Of a DNA stretch of 64,000 nucleotides, positions 36,493 to 49,296 are shown piece by piece. Positions within the stretch are counted from its first letter, which is position 1, and each line of letters begins with the position of its first letter. Source of the DNA: Embiotoca jacksoni (Eukaryota > Chordata > Actinopteri > Embiotocidae); NCBI GenBank assembly GCA_022577435.1, contig JAKOON010000022.1, positions 10,414,730-10,478,729 of the forward strand, written 5' to 3'. A program made the translations under genes and the position numbers. The notes under the pieces were generated by a model that was not told the DNA's origin, ran no database searches, and was given only the letters and a program-made list of their open reading frames with translations.

Positions 36493-36704
36493 ATTGGACT
36501 GATTCCGTCCAGTAAGAAATTGGTCCTTGTAGATAAAGTGGTCTGAGCTGTGAACTTCACAAATAATGAATCATTTGCTGCAGCTGCTGAGGCGATTGAC
36601 TGACCGCCCCTTCCACCACCGCCGCCCCTGCCACCACCACCACCACAGGGCTCCCTGTTTTTGTTTTGTCTTGCTGTGTAGACACCCTTGAATATAATGA
36701 CCAA
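36489..36704 (-). promoter_or_regulatory. uORF overlapping the lrrn3 start codon (AUGA)
   Basis: If the 5' UTR model holds, a 71-codon upstream frame starts at 36704. Its TGA (36491-36489) overlaps the lrrn3 ATG (36492-36490) by two bases, giving ATGA. It is in another frame from lrrn3 and encodes a Gly/Arg-rich stretch (GGGGGRGGGGGRGG) over the G-rich tract. Such overlaps are known to permit termination-reinitiation or to reduce main-ORF translation. Whether it is translated is unknown. Confidence 0.4.
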
Positions 36705-36817
36705 TCACTCACTGTCGCCTGCTGGTGTCGGGGTTTCGGGCCAAGGTTGCAATCCGGCAGAACCAAAAAAGTGGGAGGGGGGAAGGGGGGGGGAGAGAAA
36801 GGATGGACCAATATCAA
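36557..36817 (-). promoter_or_regulatory. uORF in the lrrn3 leader
   Basis: An 86-codon upstream frame beginning at 36817 and ending 64 nt before the lrrn3 ATG. It passes through the G-rich tract in the Val/Ala frame. It is only relevant if the leader is transcribed as modelled. Confidence 0.3.
36605..36645 (-). promoter_or_regulatory. G-rich tract with quadruplex potential in the lrrn3 leader
   Basis: In mRNA sense the tract reads (GGT)n followed by GGGG, GGCGG, GGTGG and GGGG, 113-153 nt upstream of the ATG. It contains more than eight GG runs and two GGGG runs with 1-2 nt loops, which suits two-tier RNA quadruplexes. Confidence 0.6.
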
Positions 36818-36896
36818 ACCTCAAAGGACTTCTATTAAGCACGTTTATAGGTATCCATGGAAAGTCTGCTCTTTCTTTAAAGACGAATGTCCTCAT
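36705..36896 (-). promoter_or_regulatory. uORF in the lrrn3 leader
   Basis: A 63-codon upstream frame from the ATG at 36896, stopping one base before the next uORF start at 36704. A nine-codon uORF (ATG at 36938) precedes it at the beginning of the exon. Confidence 0.35.
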
Positions 36897-39800
36897 TGAT
36901 TGTCTTCACTAGCTTCCAGAATCCACAGCCCAGTCCATTCCTACCTGTGTAGACAGAGGAGAGCAGTATTACACCATAATAAAGGTGGTCAAGAAATGTC
37001 ATAAGAGGAGGATTTGGGCATATTGACATTTGTTATAGGCACACTGATGCGTGTTGACATTTATACATGCTCCCTTCAAGACAAAGAACAATGGATGTAT
37101 ATCTGGTTGACCTTCTAGACTTCATTCTGGGGATGTACCATGTTCCCCTGCAATATACCATTCAGTCCCAATGTTAGCAGTGTGAACTATTAATAATTAA
37201 AGAGAAGGCTTTATTAAGATTATTAAATGGCAGACATCCTAGGGCTTAAACATTAGGCTTAAGGCCAAGCTGCTTTAAGACACTAGAATATGTTAGTCAC
37301 TATAGCAACAAGTAAATGGGCAGCAAATAACACAACATCGTGAGACAGTTAGGTCATACATGCAAACTAAGCAATTGACCTAGATTCAGTTTTCACTTGT
37401 TTGTTGGGAGATGCAGCAACTGACAGCCATGAAAATAAAAAAAAATGCGCTGATGTAATTAATCTTTTGGTTATCTACAAATCTGTATGCTAGTAGGGTT
37501 TAGCATTTTTGGAAAATGCAGGTCATGCAGTGCAACACGTTACTATCAGGTGAAACACAGATATGCAGAAGCCTAGAGGGAAGAAAGTACATTATTATTA
37601 TTTTGTGGTCTTTGACACAGATGTTTACATATAGCCAAAACCCAAAGAACCATCAATTTAATGTACATTTTATTTTCTAAAACAACATTTAAAATGACAC
37701 CTTTGTTATATTAAAAATGCACTCCTCCCCATCCTTTCACTATTTTTTGAGACACTTAAGCATTTACTCTGTAACTCATCATTTTGTGTCATCACTCAAA
37801 CAACAGTAATTGTAGTAAAAATGAATAGCTCTTTTCGCAAAAAGTAATGTATATGCCACTGCCTTTTGTATTGTATTTGTGGAAATGTTGAGGGCATTAT
37901 TTTGTGTATAAATTTCCCTTTTAGACACTCAAATTTAAATGACAATGGGTAAAATATTGTAAACTAGGATTTAAAGCAGTGAGTGAATTGAGTGAAAGCT
38001 CAAGATACGCGGGTTTTTTTTTTGTGCACATTTTATTAGATATTAAAGAGACCCTCCTGTAAAAACACAACAAACTCTCAAAAACACAGATTCAGACAGC
38101 GAGGGGTGGGGCTTTCTATGTCATCAAGCTGCTGACCAGTAGTAGGGAGGTGGGTGAAAATAGGGGCAGGGACTGTTTGCATTTTCATAGATCTGCGCTT
38201 AAATGACGGCAAAGGTTTCGAGTTGCATTTCAGCCATTTGAAGGTCCTGTGGGATTTTATTTCTTGGAACCAAAAAAAAAAAAAATCAAAATATGTTGTT
38301 TTGGCAAACAGAGATTAGTTTTTAGAGGTTTAATGGATGCCAAAAGAGAGACTTCAAACCATTTGGTTTTGGTATATACAGAACAAAACTTTAGTACTTT
38401 TGGTCAATAATGTGACAATCTTTGAAGAGCCACATTGTCTATAATGGTATCAGTGCATTTCTGGTTTTAGGCATTTTAGGCATATTTTGGATTCTTCACC
38501 ATTATTAGCCCAGTTATTAGATAAAGTGCATCTAAAAGCTCTAATAAACATAAGGCATACAAATCAAGCAGTAATCGTATTTTGTCTTTTGATGGTCATT
38601 CATGTAGTGTAATGGAGGTGATACAGTTCTTTCGCTCCTTACAGTAACAAATATTTGTTTAATTATCCTTAAATAAGTTCACACAAGCATGAAATGATAT
38701 CGTATATAGGAGGTAGTCATACATGGTACTTTGCAAATATAACGACAATGCATCTTCTTGCATACGAGTCAGATGTGTCTTTTGTTTATACAGTGTCTCA
38801 TGTACCGTCATGTTATTAGTGTCTTCACTGTATCTCGCTACGGCTGAAGTTGAACTGTACCATGTAATTTGCTGTATGTGACTGCCTCTTACTGAACAGA
38901 TGGGTTCGATGGTGCTTGTGGTATTTTGAGCCTAAAAGAGCAGGCAGCACATCACGGAGAGAGTCAAAGGAGACAGGGGATGAAATGGAAAGAATCAAGA
39001 GAAGAAGTGTGACGGCAGCTGGAAAGAACAAGAAAAGAGAGAAATGATTTCATTTCATCACCCTCGCTGTTTCCACCTCAGCGGCTACAGGGGAGATGTG
39101 GGGGGGAAAAATAAATAAATAAAGGAATGAGAACTTCTGAAGGCAGCAGAAACGCTGCAGTTTGCCCCGCTGGCGAAGCCAAGCCAAGGGTCCATTCCTC
39201 AACCTCTGCTCCAGCGTAGTCTGGTTAGAGGGGGGAGGCGGGCATGGAGCTAGTGAGTGTAGAGAGGGAGAGGAGAGGGGTGGTGGTGAGGGTATTATTT
39301 TTCAAAAGCACCTGGCACTTTAATAAGCTGCTGCACCCAGAGCATTCTGATAAACAGGCTTTAGCCTCTCTCCCTCGGCACTGGCTCTTCATTGCGGGTT
39401 ACGCAGTTGATCCGTACCCTGGAAGCACAGGACAGACTCTGTAATTCAGCCTACAGCGTTTGGGTCTCACCTAAGCTCACTCTGGCTTCTCTCCTTCGTA
39501 ATCACAATTACCAGCAGTGTAATGTGGTCAGGTTAACTGTTATTGCTCAGCTTTATTGTACATTCACCGCAGGTGGCTCAAACGAGGCCTGATGTTATTT
39601 GTTTAACCAATGCTGTTAATTGTTTCCGTGGCGTCATTTTTGGACCGATTGATTTTGTTGATCAATATTTCCCGTCGGAGACAGGAGCGCTCAAAACTAC
39701 ACGTTTCTGAACGGGCGGTGTTGGTGTGGAGTAAGACCGGCCCTTTTTTCCACAACACATTAAATCGAGTATTGCTCCATCGGATTTGGCGAGGCTTGAG

Positions 39801-40884
39801 GATGGATGTGAAGAAGGGAAGGGAAGAAGGAAGAAATAGGGACAGATTGGGAAAGAGATTTCATTTGGTTTGGCTAATGTTAATGTGTGCCTGTCCACAT
39901 TGGTGAAAATCAAGGATAGGATTAGGAAGGCTTTGCAGGACAATTTGCAAGATGCGACGGCCAGCAAGCGCAACATATTTCCCTGCTAATTAATGAGGAT
40001 AAAAGTCTGCTAATGATAATCCAACATGTGGTTTAGATTTTAGATATGGTTAAGGCAATAGTGTGTGTCTTACTCCCAAGGTGGACCACCTTTTCATTAT
40101 GCCATATTGCAGTTACTGCTTATGTTTTGAACGCTGCAATTGGCAAGGCAGAAAACCCTCATTATTGTGCACATTGTTTTGTTGAAATAAATACAACTAC
40201 AGCTAATTCTGTATAAATGAGGTCAAATTTACAGCTTCCTGGATGCCATCTGAGGTTCCAGTGAAGGGCTGTTCAAGGAAAACACTGGGAGAGAGGAGGC
40301 TGATTCAATCGGAGGTGACATCTTGTGTGACAATGTGTCTGATGTGGCAAATGTACTGAGTCTTCAGGCACACTTCCCGCCCGAGCAGAATAGTGTTGAG
40401 TCAATGACTTGGTTACATAACAAAACCGTTTAGAATGAAAAGACAATTGAGGCAAGACGGCTGCATAGCGTACAACTTAGAACATGTTCATACAACGCAT
40501 GCTTTCAGATTAGATGACAGGAAATGACAAGTGGAGCGTGCTCAGAGCTCAGTATACCTCAGAACTCAAGATAAAACAAGAGCAAAATTGAAAAGCTTTT
40601 TAACAAGCTTGTTTGGCTGTTTGTTCGGGATATTTTACATAAGCTTCAGCTTGAAATACGGTGGTATACTTCCACAACAAACTACATTATTTTAAGTAAG
40701 CCATCCTAATCATCTGCAGGCGGTTGAACACCTAAATTGGTATTGTACGACTGCATTATGTGGAGCCCAGTTAAGGGGCAGTCTATATTCGACAGGCCTG
40801 CCATCGTGTCTGCTGTGACTACGGAGTCCACTTGTGCTAACCTATTAGTAAAGGTCCAGTCAAGTTACCCAGCCGCAGCCCTCC

Positions 40885-40890
40885 GCACAC

Positions 40891-40949
<59 letters not shown>
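40885..40949. repeat. (CA)32 microsatellite
   Basis: CA run of about 65 bp with one ACGC interruption. Confidence 0.97.
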
Positions 40950-40950
<1 letters not shown>

Positions 40951-42265
40951 CCACTATGTAGAGCTAATTTCCCACAATCCGCTGCTCAGTTGCTGGTAAT
41001 TGAGGCGGAGCGAGAGAGGAGGGAGAATACAGAGAAGAAATCTGGAGGACAAAATGACTCGCCAGAGGAGGAACTTGTCTTCGTATCAGTGGCGGTGTAT
41101 TAACCTCGAGTGACCCTTAAACCGCTGTCACTGCAGGAAATCTTAGCATGACCGTAAAGCAGAAGATCTACACAAAAACGACTCACAGATTACGAGAAAA
41201 CCGGCAGGGAAAAATGTCACGTGTTTGGCATTAAGTGGCGATGTAACTGCCAGACAAAGAGAAATGTGGCTAATATGGCTGGGGTAAATTGAATTCAAAG
41301 ATGGATGTTTGTAATCTGTGCGTGGAAAGGCTTTAGGAAATCCTGAGTAGAGAGATACATGGCCAGCACCAGGTAATATAAAGCAGAAATGGGATCTTCT
41401 GTAACTTAATGTCCACCTGCACGAACACATTAAGACTAAACTTTGACGTGTCCAGGGAGCCTTTTGTAGGTCAGGCTGAGGTGTTCACTCATGGTGCTAA
41501 CATGAGTTCCCAGGTGTCAGAGGAAGGGGGCGGCAATCATTCAAGCCATGGTCTCCGAAGCAGCTCCATTACAGCGGGAGGCTGACAGTCTTGCCGATGG
41601 GCTTTCCACTTTGGCCAGTGTTAATCCTGGCTGTGAACATTACAGCGAACACTCTCCTCGTCTCTGGCTTGTTTTAGGACCGCCTTAACCTTCCTTAACT
41701 GTGTGAACTACAACTTGGTTTGTTGCAATGAAAAAAAGCCAAGTTGCCTATTGACATGTTCAACAGACTCTGAGAAACATTAACATTCATTTGGAGCTTC
41801 AATCCACCTGAGGAATGGATGTCCAATATTCACTCTCCGTTTAGCTCATTTGCCTTCTGCCAACAGACAACTCCAGAGAAAAATATCTGACTCTTGAGAA
41901 GGTAAATGCCCCCAGAATATCCACCAGGTAGATGCAAACTTTGTCTCCCTGCTGTTTTATTCTGGACAGATAGCTTCAAGCTGCCGGCTGCAGCTGAATA
42001 TTACGCTATGAACTGAAAGATGCTACGTACAAAGCTCCATCAAGCTGAGGACAGCTGCAGAGTCGGGTGTTTAACATCCGTGGGTTTGTCACTACATAAG
42101 ACTTTTTGATCCCCACGTTGTCTTAAACGAATACAAATACACCGACACAAAATTCAGCGCAAAGTTTCTAGAAAGACACCGCGGCAAAGATGAGTGATAG
42201 AAATACATGTATATATATGTGCATATGTATATATGTTTGGTTCGTGTATTAATTTGAGGAACGTC

Positions 42266-42790
42266 AGATTAAGATCGTCCTCCTCCAAAAGAAACAAACC
42301 CTCAGGGTTTTTGCGACTCACAGTTCCATGTTAAAGTAAAGTGGGCTCCGGCAGTCTTATAAATAATCACAATCTGATGTACTGGAGAAGTGACGCAGTT
42401 CACGTGACGTCTAATGTGAGTTTTGTCCCGTGTTAGGAGGCAGCTAGGTGGACGGTTCGGTGTATCAGCGGACGTGGGTGCAGGAGACCACATGTTCTCT
42501 TACCGTTACTAACACGAGGCTGGACATTTATTTATTTATTTATTTTTTTTACAATAGTGTTTACCGTCGCCGTGACGACGAAGGTTCCCTAACTTTTAAG
42601 GAAGTAGTAACTTCAACACACAAACTGGTTCAAATCATTATTTTAACCCAAACCATTCCCTTTCCTTAAACCCAACCCAGAGGGGTTTTTTTGTGCCTGA
42701 ACTTTGACCTGATATTACCAGACCCAAATCCACTGCACTAACTATTTGGATCTGACGTCCACACTTCAGCATTACTGAGTGAGCCCTAAT
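42266..42790 (+). repeat. Dispersed repeat family B, copy 3
   Basis: The most continuous copy: ATCGTCCTCCTCCAAAAGA, GACGTCTAATGTGAG, GTGCAGGAGACC, CGACGAAGGTTCCCTAACTT, AACCCAAACCATTCCC, then CCAGACCCAAATCCACTG with its hairpin partner. It contains the X-box-like GTCGCCGTGACGAC (42566-42579). There is no ORF; it is a non-autonomous element. Confidence 0.65.
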
Positions 42791-45700
42791 GTGAGCAGGT
42801 TTTCCAGACCACGATCATTGTGAAGCCTGAAGCTTTGAGCAAGGCATCCGGAGCCAGGCTAGTTAAAACTAAATAGGGGTACTAATTTTGGGAACACTCC
42901 TGTGGATCGTATTGCTTTTATATTGTGCAGGGTAGATCCATTATTTTCCACAGCAGCCAGGCATTCAACTTTTTTTGCTAAATATTTCAACGTTTTGCTC
43001 CTCAGCTTTGTTTTTGCACAAAGTGGAAATTCACACAAAAACAGGCAGATGGAATTAAACTTGTCATATTTTCATTTTTGGACAAAAACAGGCCTTTTAA
43101 AAACGTTTTCGTAGCAGCGTCGTTGCATCATCATTAAGAGTGGGAAGCTACTATATTTATTGACATACTCCAGTAGCTGTTCAGAAATGACTGTGTCATT
43201 GCATCATCAGTATAAACTGCCTTTAGTCCTTGTTAGTCACAGATTTCCTTCTTAATAAGAATGACATTTGACATGACTGAGAAGCCTGGAATCCCCCCCC
43301 CCCCCTCATTAAAATGTGCCACATCTCGGCTGCCATATTGTTGTAAAGTGCAGAACTTTTTTCTTTTTTTTTCTGTAATATGAATTTGGTTGTGTAATAT
43401 AAATTTTACTTTGTACATTTTATATGGCTTGAAGATCATTTGCTCTCATCTGATATTGGCACCAGACTAATTGGGATGAGGCTACATTTAAAGAGGTTCA
43501 CCCGCTGTCAAGGTGAAAAGCTTTTCCATTCACATCTTGGCAACACCTCGCTTATACTTTCCCACCGGGCCACCTCCATTATACTAACACTGTGGCTGTT
43601 CCGGACAGTAATGGCACAAATACCGTTTGATTAGAGACCAGTGAGATATGACCACTTTAAATTAATGAGTGTGCACAGTCGGGGCAGAAAGCGTTGGTCC
43701 GGGTGGCTCTGCAGTGCTAATTCAGGAAAGCCTGACTCAAGTTGTCTGGGCGGCCAAACAGCCGGGCAGAGCTGTTTGTTTTATGCTGTTTATTGAAATG
43801 AGTTATAACCCATCCTCCCCCCCTTCCCTCCTCCTCCCCTCGCGTCACCTCACAGGGCTCGGATGGGGTTTAGCGAAGCGGGGACGTGGAGGTGATTGCT
43901 TTGTCACAGGTTGGTCGCTTATCAGTGCCCTTTTGTGGACCAGGTGACCTCCAGTTCAAGTAAAAATCAGTTATTGGACAAAACGCAAGTTGGGTGAGCA
44001 CAAAGGAGCAAATTTGTGAGATCGGGATGTGGGTTTTTGTGGGGAGCATATTGGCCCTGAGGGAGATGATTATGAGACCTGCACGGTTTAAGCGGTAACA
44101 AGGCAGTATTGCATCTGCTGAGAGGTAGATATTACACTCACTGTGGTAAAACTGGGCGGAAGACATAAAGGTCAGGCGTAAGTGGAAAGTAGGGCGCAGC
44201 CGAATTGCCTCCTCTTTCAGGAGAATAGCCGGTGTATTGTAGAAATGGTTCACTGGGAATTTTGATCCACTGGTAATAAGCCTTGCAGGCCTTCCTTCAA
44301 GTCGCCCCCTGCTCGCTCGGGCGCTTTCATTTTTTTTCTGCCCCGCTTGTTCTCTCATTGGATTTTTTTTTTCCATGATAATCCAATACCCACATCTCTC
44401 TTTATGAACCGTTTCATCCCACTTTCTCACATTTTGTCTCGGCTCTTCAAACCCTTATGACGAACAATTCTCCCTATTTTCCCGACAAGCAACTGGACGA
44501 TAGAGAATTTCATTTTGTCTCCCTGCATATTCAGGTCTTGATTTGTGCGACTGTCCCGTTTCTTGTTTGCCGTCGGAATAATTGCCTTCCCGGTATTTTT
44601 CTCTGCTGCCGTGCCACCTCTGATATATCCGCATACATGTCTGACTGTCTGTCTTTGTATATCTTTTAAACGGTAATTACAAATGTCCATGCTACTCAGT
44701 GACCGGTAACCTCTAATGTCCACTGCTTTGTCCATTTTTATTTACAGTAGAAGTAAATATATTGTCCGTGTGTTAAGATGGCTGGTCATGGTTTTATGTG
44801 CAAACCATAATGTCACTTATCGATTCACAATATTTAGATTTTGTCATATTACCTTAGTCAGTTTGCATTAATACAAAGTTACAGGTGACTGATATAAACA
44901 AAATCATGTATCTCCCATTTTTGTCATTTTCATTTTCCAGATAAACTTCAGTATTAAGGTTGAAAAAATTCCACTGTTTCTTAAAAACAGTGGGTTTTTT
45001 TTGTCCTCATTAAAAGATGTGCAGATACATGGCTTTTCAGTATTATAAAAGATGAGATTGTTTCTATCCATCCTAATATTCGTCTCACTGTTAACCTTTT
45101 TTTTTTTTTTATGCTCGGGTGTCCCTTTTCGGGGATAAGTATTGCTTATGATATAAAAAGCAAAAACACTTGTGGTAGACGCCTGGACCCTCGGTGAACA
45201 TACAGCACAGCCGTGATGTAACCGAGCCAAGGCTGATATATATTCTGGGTAAGCCCCATATTGGGTGGAGGCCTCCGGAAGGCTTTACTGTCCCTCCCTC
45301 TACCCTCCACCTCATTGATTTACCATTATACTTTCTCCAAGGTAAGGAAGAGTCCATTAAAGGGAACCTTCAATGTGTGTATGCATAATGAAGCGTCCTG
45401 TATGTATGTATGTGTATGTGTGTGTGCGTGTGCGTTTCCATGTGGGGGCAGGTGGAAACCTTTCCCATTACATCTGCACTCGTATGGCCATGAATCAGTG
45501 GCAAGTCGACTGTTAATGTAAAATCAATGTTCCAAATTAACCACAGGAGCCCCGTCTCTGGTTTTTCAGCTCTTTTCTGGAGAAGACATGCCCTTGGGCT
45601 GAGTGAGCGAGAACACACATGCTGCACGTATCGAACGCACACCTCGTGCGCACACACACACACATCAGACACATACGGACGGCGGACAGGAACACATGCA

Positions 45701-46096
45701 AATACACCAAAAAGATCCGTGCATTTGCAGACACGAGCATCCACGCGTAATTTAGCTGCCAGTGTCCTCACAGAGAACATAAAAAAAAAATAATAATAAT
45801 AACACGCGCCCGCTCATTCGCATAATGCATGCATAACGCACCACACAGTGAAAGAGCACAGTTAGGTCCCCTTGTCTAATTCGCATAGTGCTTGCATCTA
45901 TTAAAATTAAACCAAGGTATCCAGCTTAAGGCTGCCGCTGATAAGGTCAAAGGCGTATCGAACATTCCAACACTCATTTTTCCCGCAACATAATCGCACT
46001 CACTCTTGACAAAAATCTGCATAATGTTCCATGTATAGCTGCTAGCTAGAATGAAAGAGGGAGGTGTGAGAATGGGAGGGAGAGGGACAGGCAGGA

Positions 46097-46117
46097 GGGG
46101 GGGGGGGGGGGGGGGGG
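46097..46117. repeat. Poly(G)21 homopolymer
   Basis: Uninterrupted G run in a purine-rich context. Confidence 0.94.
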
Positions 46118-46533
46118 AATGGAGCCAGCGGCATATCCCTCAAAGTCAGAGCCAAATTGAATCTGCAGGTGCAAATGTGGCGTGTGTGCTGCCTCGAAGA
46201 TGCGCAGCTATCTATATTTATATGACTAATATATGGTTGGTCAAGGGGCCAAGAAGCCTGCGGGGAATAAGTCCCCACGACAGACGGAATCAATCATTAT
46301 ATACCACTGAAACGCATTTATCGCTGGCTCCGACCTCTTTATTATGATTTCATGGGGTTTGATATAGGCTCTGTGTTTTCATTCGCCGCTGCTCCTCCTC
46401 AACTAAAACCGATGAAAGATACGGCGCTTTCAAATGCCACCGTGGCTTTGGGTCTGCTCAGCAGTGCTCTGGCCAGCTGATTTGAAAACCGTAACCACTT
46501 AGCAAATGGGCTTTTAGGTGCATATTTCGGCCC

Positions 46534-46570
<37 letters not shown>
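46534..46570. repeat. (GT)18 microsatellite
   Basis: Perfect GT run. Confidence 0.96.
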
Positions 46571-46571
<1 letters not shown>

Positions 46572-48156
46572 ATGCGACGATGCGTTATCCCGTGCGTGCA
46601 GCTTCATCACTACACGAAAACTGTGTTGGGCCTCGTGATACAGCATCACCAAACCCTTTCATGCGAGCACTGAGGGCCTATATGTACGAGTCTCAATGCA
46701 GGACAGATGGACGGCACAGCAGTGGCCCTTTTTAGATGTCCTCCTTCCTCTCTGCTCCTCTTTGAAACTGCAATATCGGCATGTGTTTCTATCATGTCCA
46801 GCTCTGATAGGAATCTGCAGAATGGCAGACTAATTAGCTGTTAATAGCTTTGATATTGGTGGGAGCATCGGCATCAGTCTATCGAACATTTAGCTATTGG
46901 GTTTTTTTTTTGGTTTTTTTTGTACACCGACCATTTTGCGTCTCACTCCACAAGTGTGTGCAAGCTAAATACCTAAAATACAAAAGTAAATGTCACTGGA
47001 TACAAAGGAAGTGTCACATCCCATTCTGACCTTCAGAGAACACCAAAATGTCATGGATGTCGCCATCAAACCACGTTTTGATCCTCAGCCTGCTTTTCTT
47101 TTTTTCTTTTTTGTGGGTATTCTCTCTTTCTTCTTCTGCCTCTTTTTTTTTATATAATCTGATTCTGACACAGTCCATTCACCACATCCAAAACAAACAT
47201 GTACATCACTCCGTTCTCCCCCTTGTTCTTTTTGCCCTCTGTCTCTGCTTATTCCATTTTAATGGGTGCCTGTGTTTGTTTGGGAACAGGATGCTATCAG
47301 AGAGCCTCTGCTTGGCTGCACAAGCTGATCCCCTGCAGCCGTCTTGTGAATATGTTTACATGCATTTCACTCAGGAGCTCCGATAGATCCTTGGGCCTCT
47401 CGTTACCACCATTACGAGGAAGGGAAAAAAAAAAAAAAAATCTTGTGATTAATTGGATTTTGATGGCACTATAGGTTTCCTGAACCTCCACTCGGAGCCA
47501 AGAGTAGCATTTGGCACCCACACATCCTCTCAACCTGCTCCCCTTTGCCTATGGAGAAATTAATATGGAACACCCACACTTTGCTGCCTATCATGCTCTC
47601 AAAGCCTCCACAAGGCCACTACAGGCACAATACCTTTTCCAACCCCGCCTCTGCTTCTCACCGTTTTCAAACGCGGATCAATAGGCAATTCGCAAAGCCA
47701 CTCACTTTAAGCGTATGACTTGCTGTGGACATGTAATATTGATTTGTTTTGAACAAATGCGCCCAAATTAATGAAGAAAGACATTGCTGCTTTGTTTTAT
47801 TGTTTTGATCAACTGTGGGGAGAAACTGGAATGTTATGAACACCAGTGTGTACTTGATTTCTGAGCCTTCCTGAGCGTTTGAGACTACATTTTGCATGGC
47901 AACACTGGTGCCGGTTGAACATTATAATATAAGCCGCAAATGGCTCTGCCTTGACCGGCAGGTAGTCCAATAATTCAAAGTGGGAGCAACACATGTGTGG
48001 GCTGAGGTTTTCTCAGTATGGCTGGTGTCTGATGTGAGGGCACGGTGGCTCTCGCGGCATTTGAATGTGCGTTTTGTATGGAGCAGCTGCTTCGGGGTGA
48101 CTCATTCGTACTGTAGAAGCCAAAATCTATTGTATCCATCACCGGGAACAAGCAAG

Positions 48157-48158
<2 letters not shown>

Positions 48159-48204
<46 letters not shown>

Positions 48205-48213
48205 TGCACACAC
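48159..48213. repeat. (CA)n microsatellite
   Basis: About 20 CA units and a short interrupted tail. Confidence 0.95.
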
Positions 48214-48587
48214 GGAAGATTACAGCCAACCGGATCCGGTAGCCCCTGTGGTGAAAATCACATTTGTCATTACCGGACTTTATCTGCGTATTGAAATATT
48301 CATGCGGAATACATCTGCTGCATGACAGAGATTTTGGACAGAGGGTGGGAGGCATAAAAATTTGAGTGGGTGAGTGAGAGGAAGGGTAGAGAGACGCCCC
48401 AATGCAGTTAAGGGATTAGTAAATGCCATCCGTCTCCCTCTCTCTCCTTCTCCGGATGCCTGGATGTGTGGGTGTGCAGGCACAAGCAGGTGAAGTGATG
48501 ACGGTGAATGTGCTCGAAGATGCTCTTAGCTGCTGTGTTAATTACGCAAAAGCCCGGTATGCAATGTGTCGATAAGGCGGTGGAGGC

Positions 48588-48612
48588 AAAAAAAAAAAAA
48601 AAAAAAAAAAAA
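48588..48612. repeat. Poly(A)25 homopolymer
   Basis: Uninterrupted A run; no retroelement body recognised upstream. Confidence 0.92.
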
Positions 48613-48874
48613 CATCGCTTCTGTCCAGTATTAAGGGAGAGTGTGATGTCGTTAAGTGTTTGCGGGGCGAAAACAAAAGCCACAGGACGTGTAATGTACT
48701 TTCGTGACATGTGTGTGTGTGCCGACTTTTCTGTTTGCAACAGGAAGGTTTAACCGAGAGGGGTGAGGAGGAGAGGGCGGGGGGGGTGGCCACCATTCTG
48801 TGGATTTCTTCGAGACGTGTCTGGTGTGCGCTCACTAAGCAGGAACCCGAGGACATTACATTGCCACTCCATCA

Positions 48875-48922
<48 letters not shown>
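48875..48922. repeat. (CA)23 microsatellite
   Basis: Perfect CA run. Confidence 0.96.
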
Positions 48923-48925
<3 letters not shown>

Positions 48926-49296
48926 CGTCCGTTTTGCATGTCTCTAATGAATTCCCCTCGTTAGCCAACACAGTTCAAATCTGGACTGGTTAAGGCACAT
49001 CCTGCATAGTTGCGCAAAAGCGCGTCTCCACGTCAAGTGAAGGTTCGAGGCCAGTCATCAGGCTCATTATCCCGCTATTTTTGCCTTTTAGTTCTGCACT
49101 CGCCCATGAGAGATTGCTATTTAGGAAGCGACCCGATACGTTACTTAAATCAAAGGACCGTATGTTTGGTAAAACATCCCCTGTTCTCTGAATTTAGGCT
49201 TTTTCATTAACTTGGAAAATGCGTTGCGCAGACACAATCGTGCGATGTGGATGAAATGACAGATAAATATAACAGGAGCGAACAGAGTAAACTTAC

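Larger units (their letters stand above)
36493..36944 (-). other. lrrn3: Putative 5' UTR part of the lrrn3 coding exon
   Basis: On the minus strand a pyrimidine tract ending TCTCCTCTGTCTACACAG precedes 36944, a good 3' splice site with no AG in the preceding 20 or so bases. The coding exon would start GTAGGAATGG and run 452 nt to the lrrn3 ATG. It contains at least four upstream ATGs (36938, 36896, 36817, 36704) and a G-rich tract. LRRN genes usually have non-coding 5' exons and a single coding exon, which fits. The exact acceptor is inferred. Confidence 0.55.
36945..49296 (-). other. lrrn3: Putative first intron of lrrn3; no other gene seen
   Basis: If exon 1 lies near 49297, this 12.35-kb interval is the lrrn3 leader intron. 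It starts (minus strand) with GTAAGT at 49296-49291 and ends with the CACAG at about 36945. Inside are family B copy 3, microsatellites at 40885, 46534, 48159 and 48875, and stretches such as 39290-39560, 43440-43640 and 46800-46880 with few repeats and TAATTA-like cores. I recognise no coding exon on either strand. Confidence 0.4.

Noticed and set aside
43870..44430. 186-codon minus-strand open frame
   Set aside because: The longest frame besides lrrn3 but with no domain, no coding-like pattern and a poly-Lys stretch from an A/T run. It is treated as chance.
47048..47386. 112-codon hydrophobic open frame that looks like a membrane protein
   Set aside because: Hydrophobicity comes from T-rich runs (Phe/Leu codons). 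No topology pattern or family similarity.
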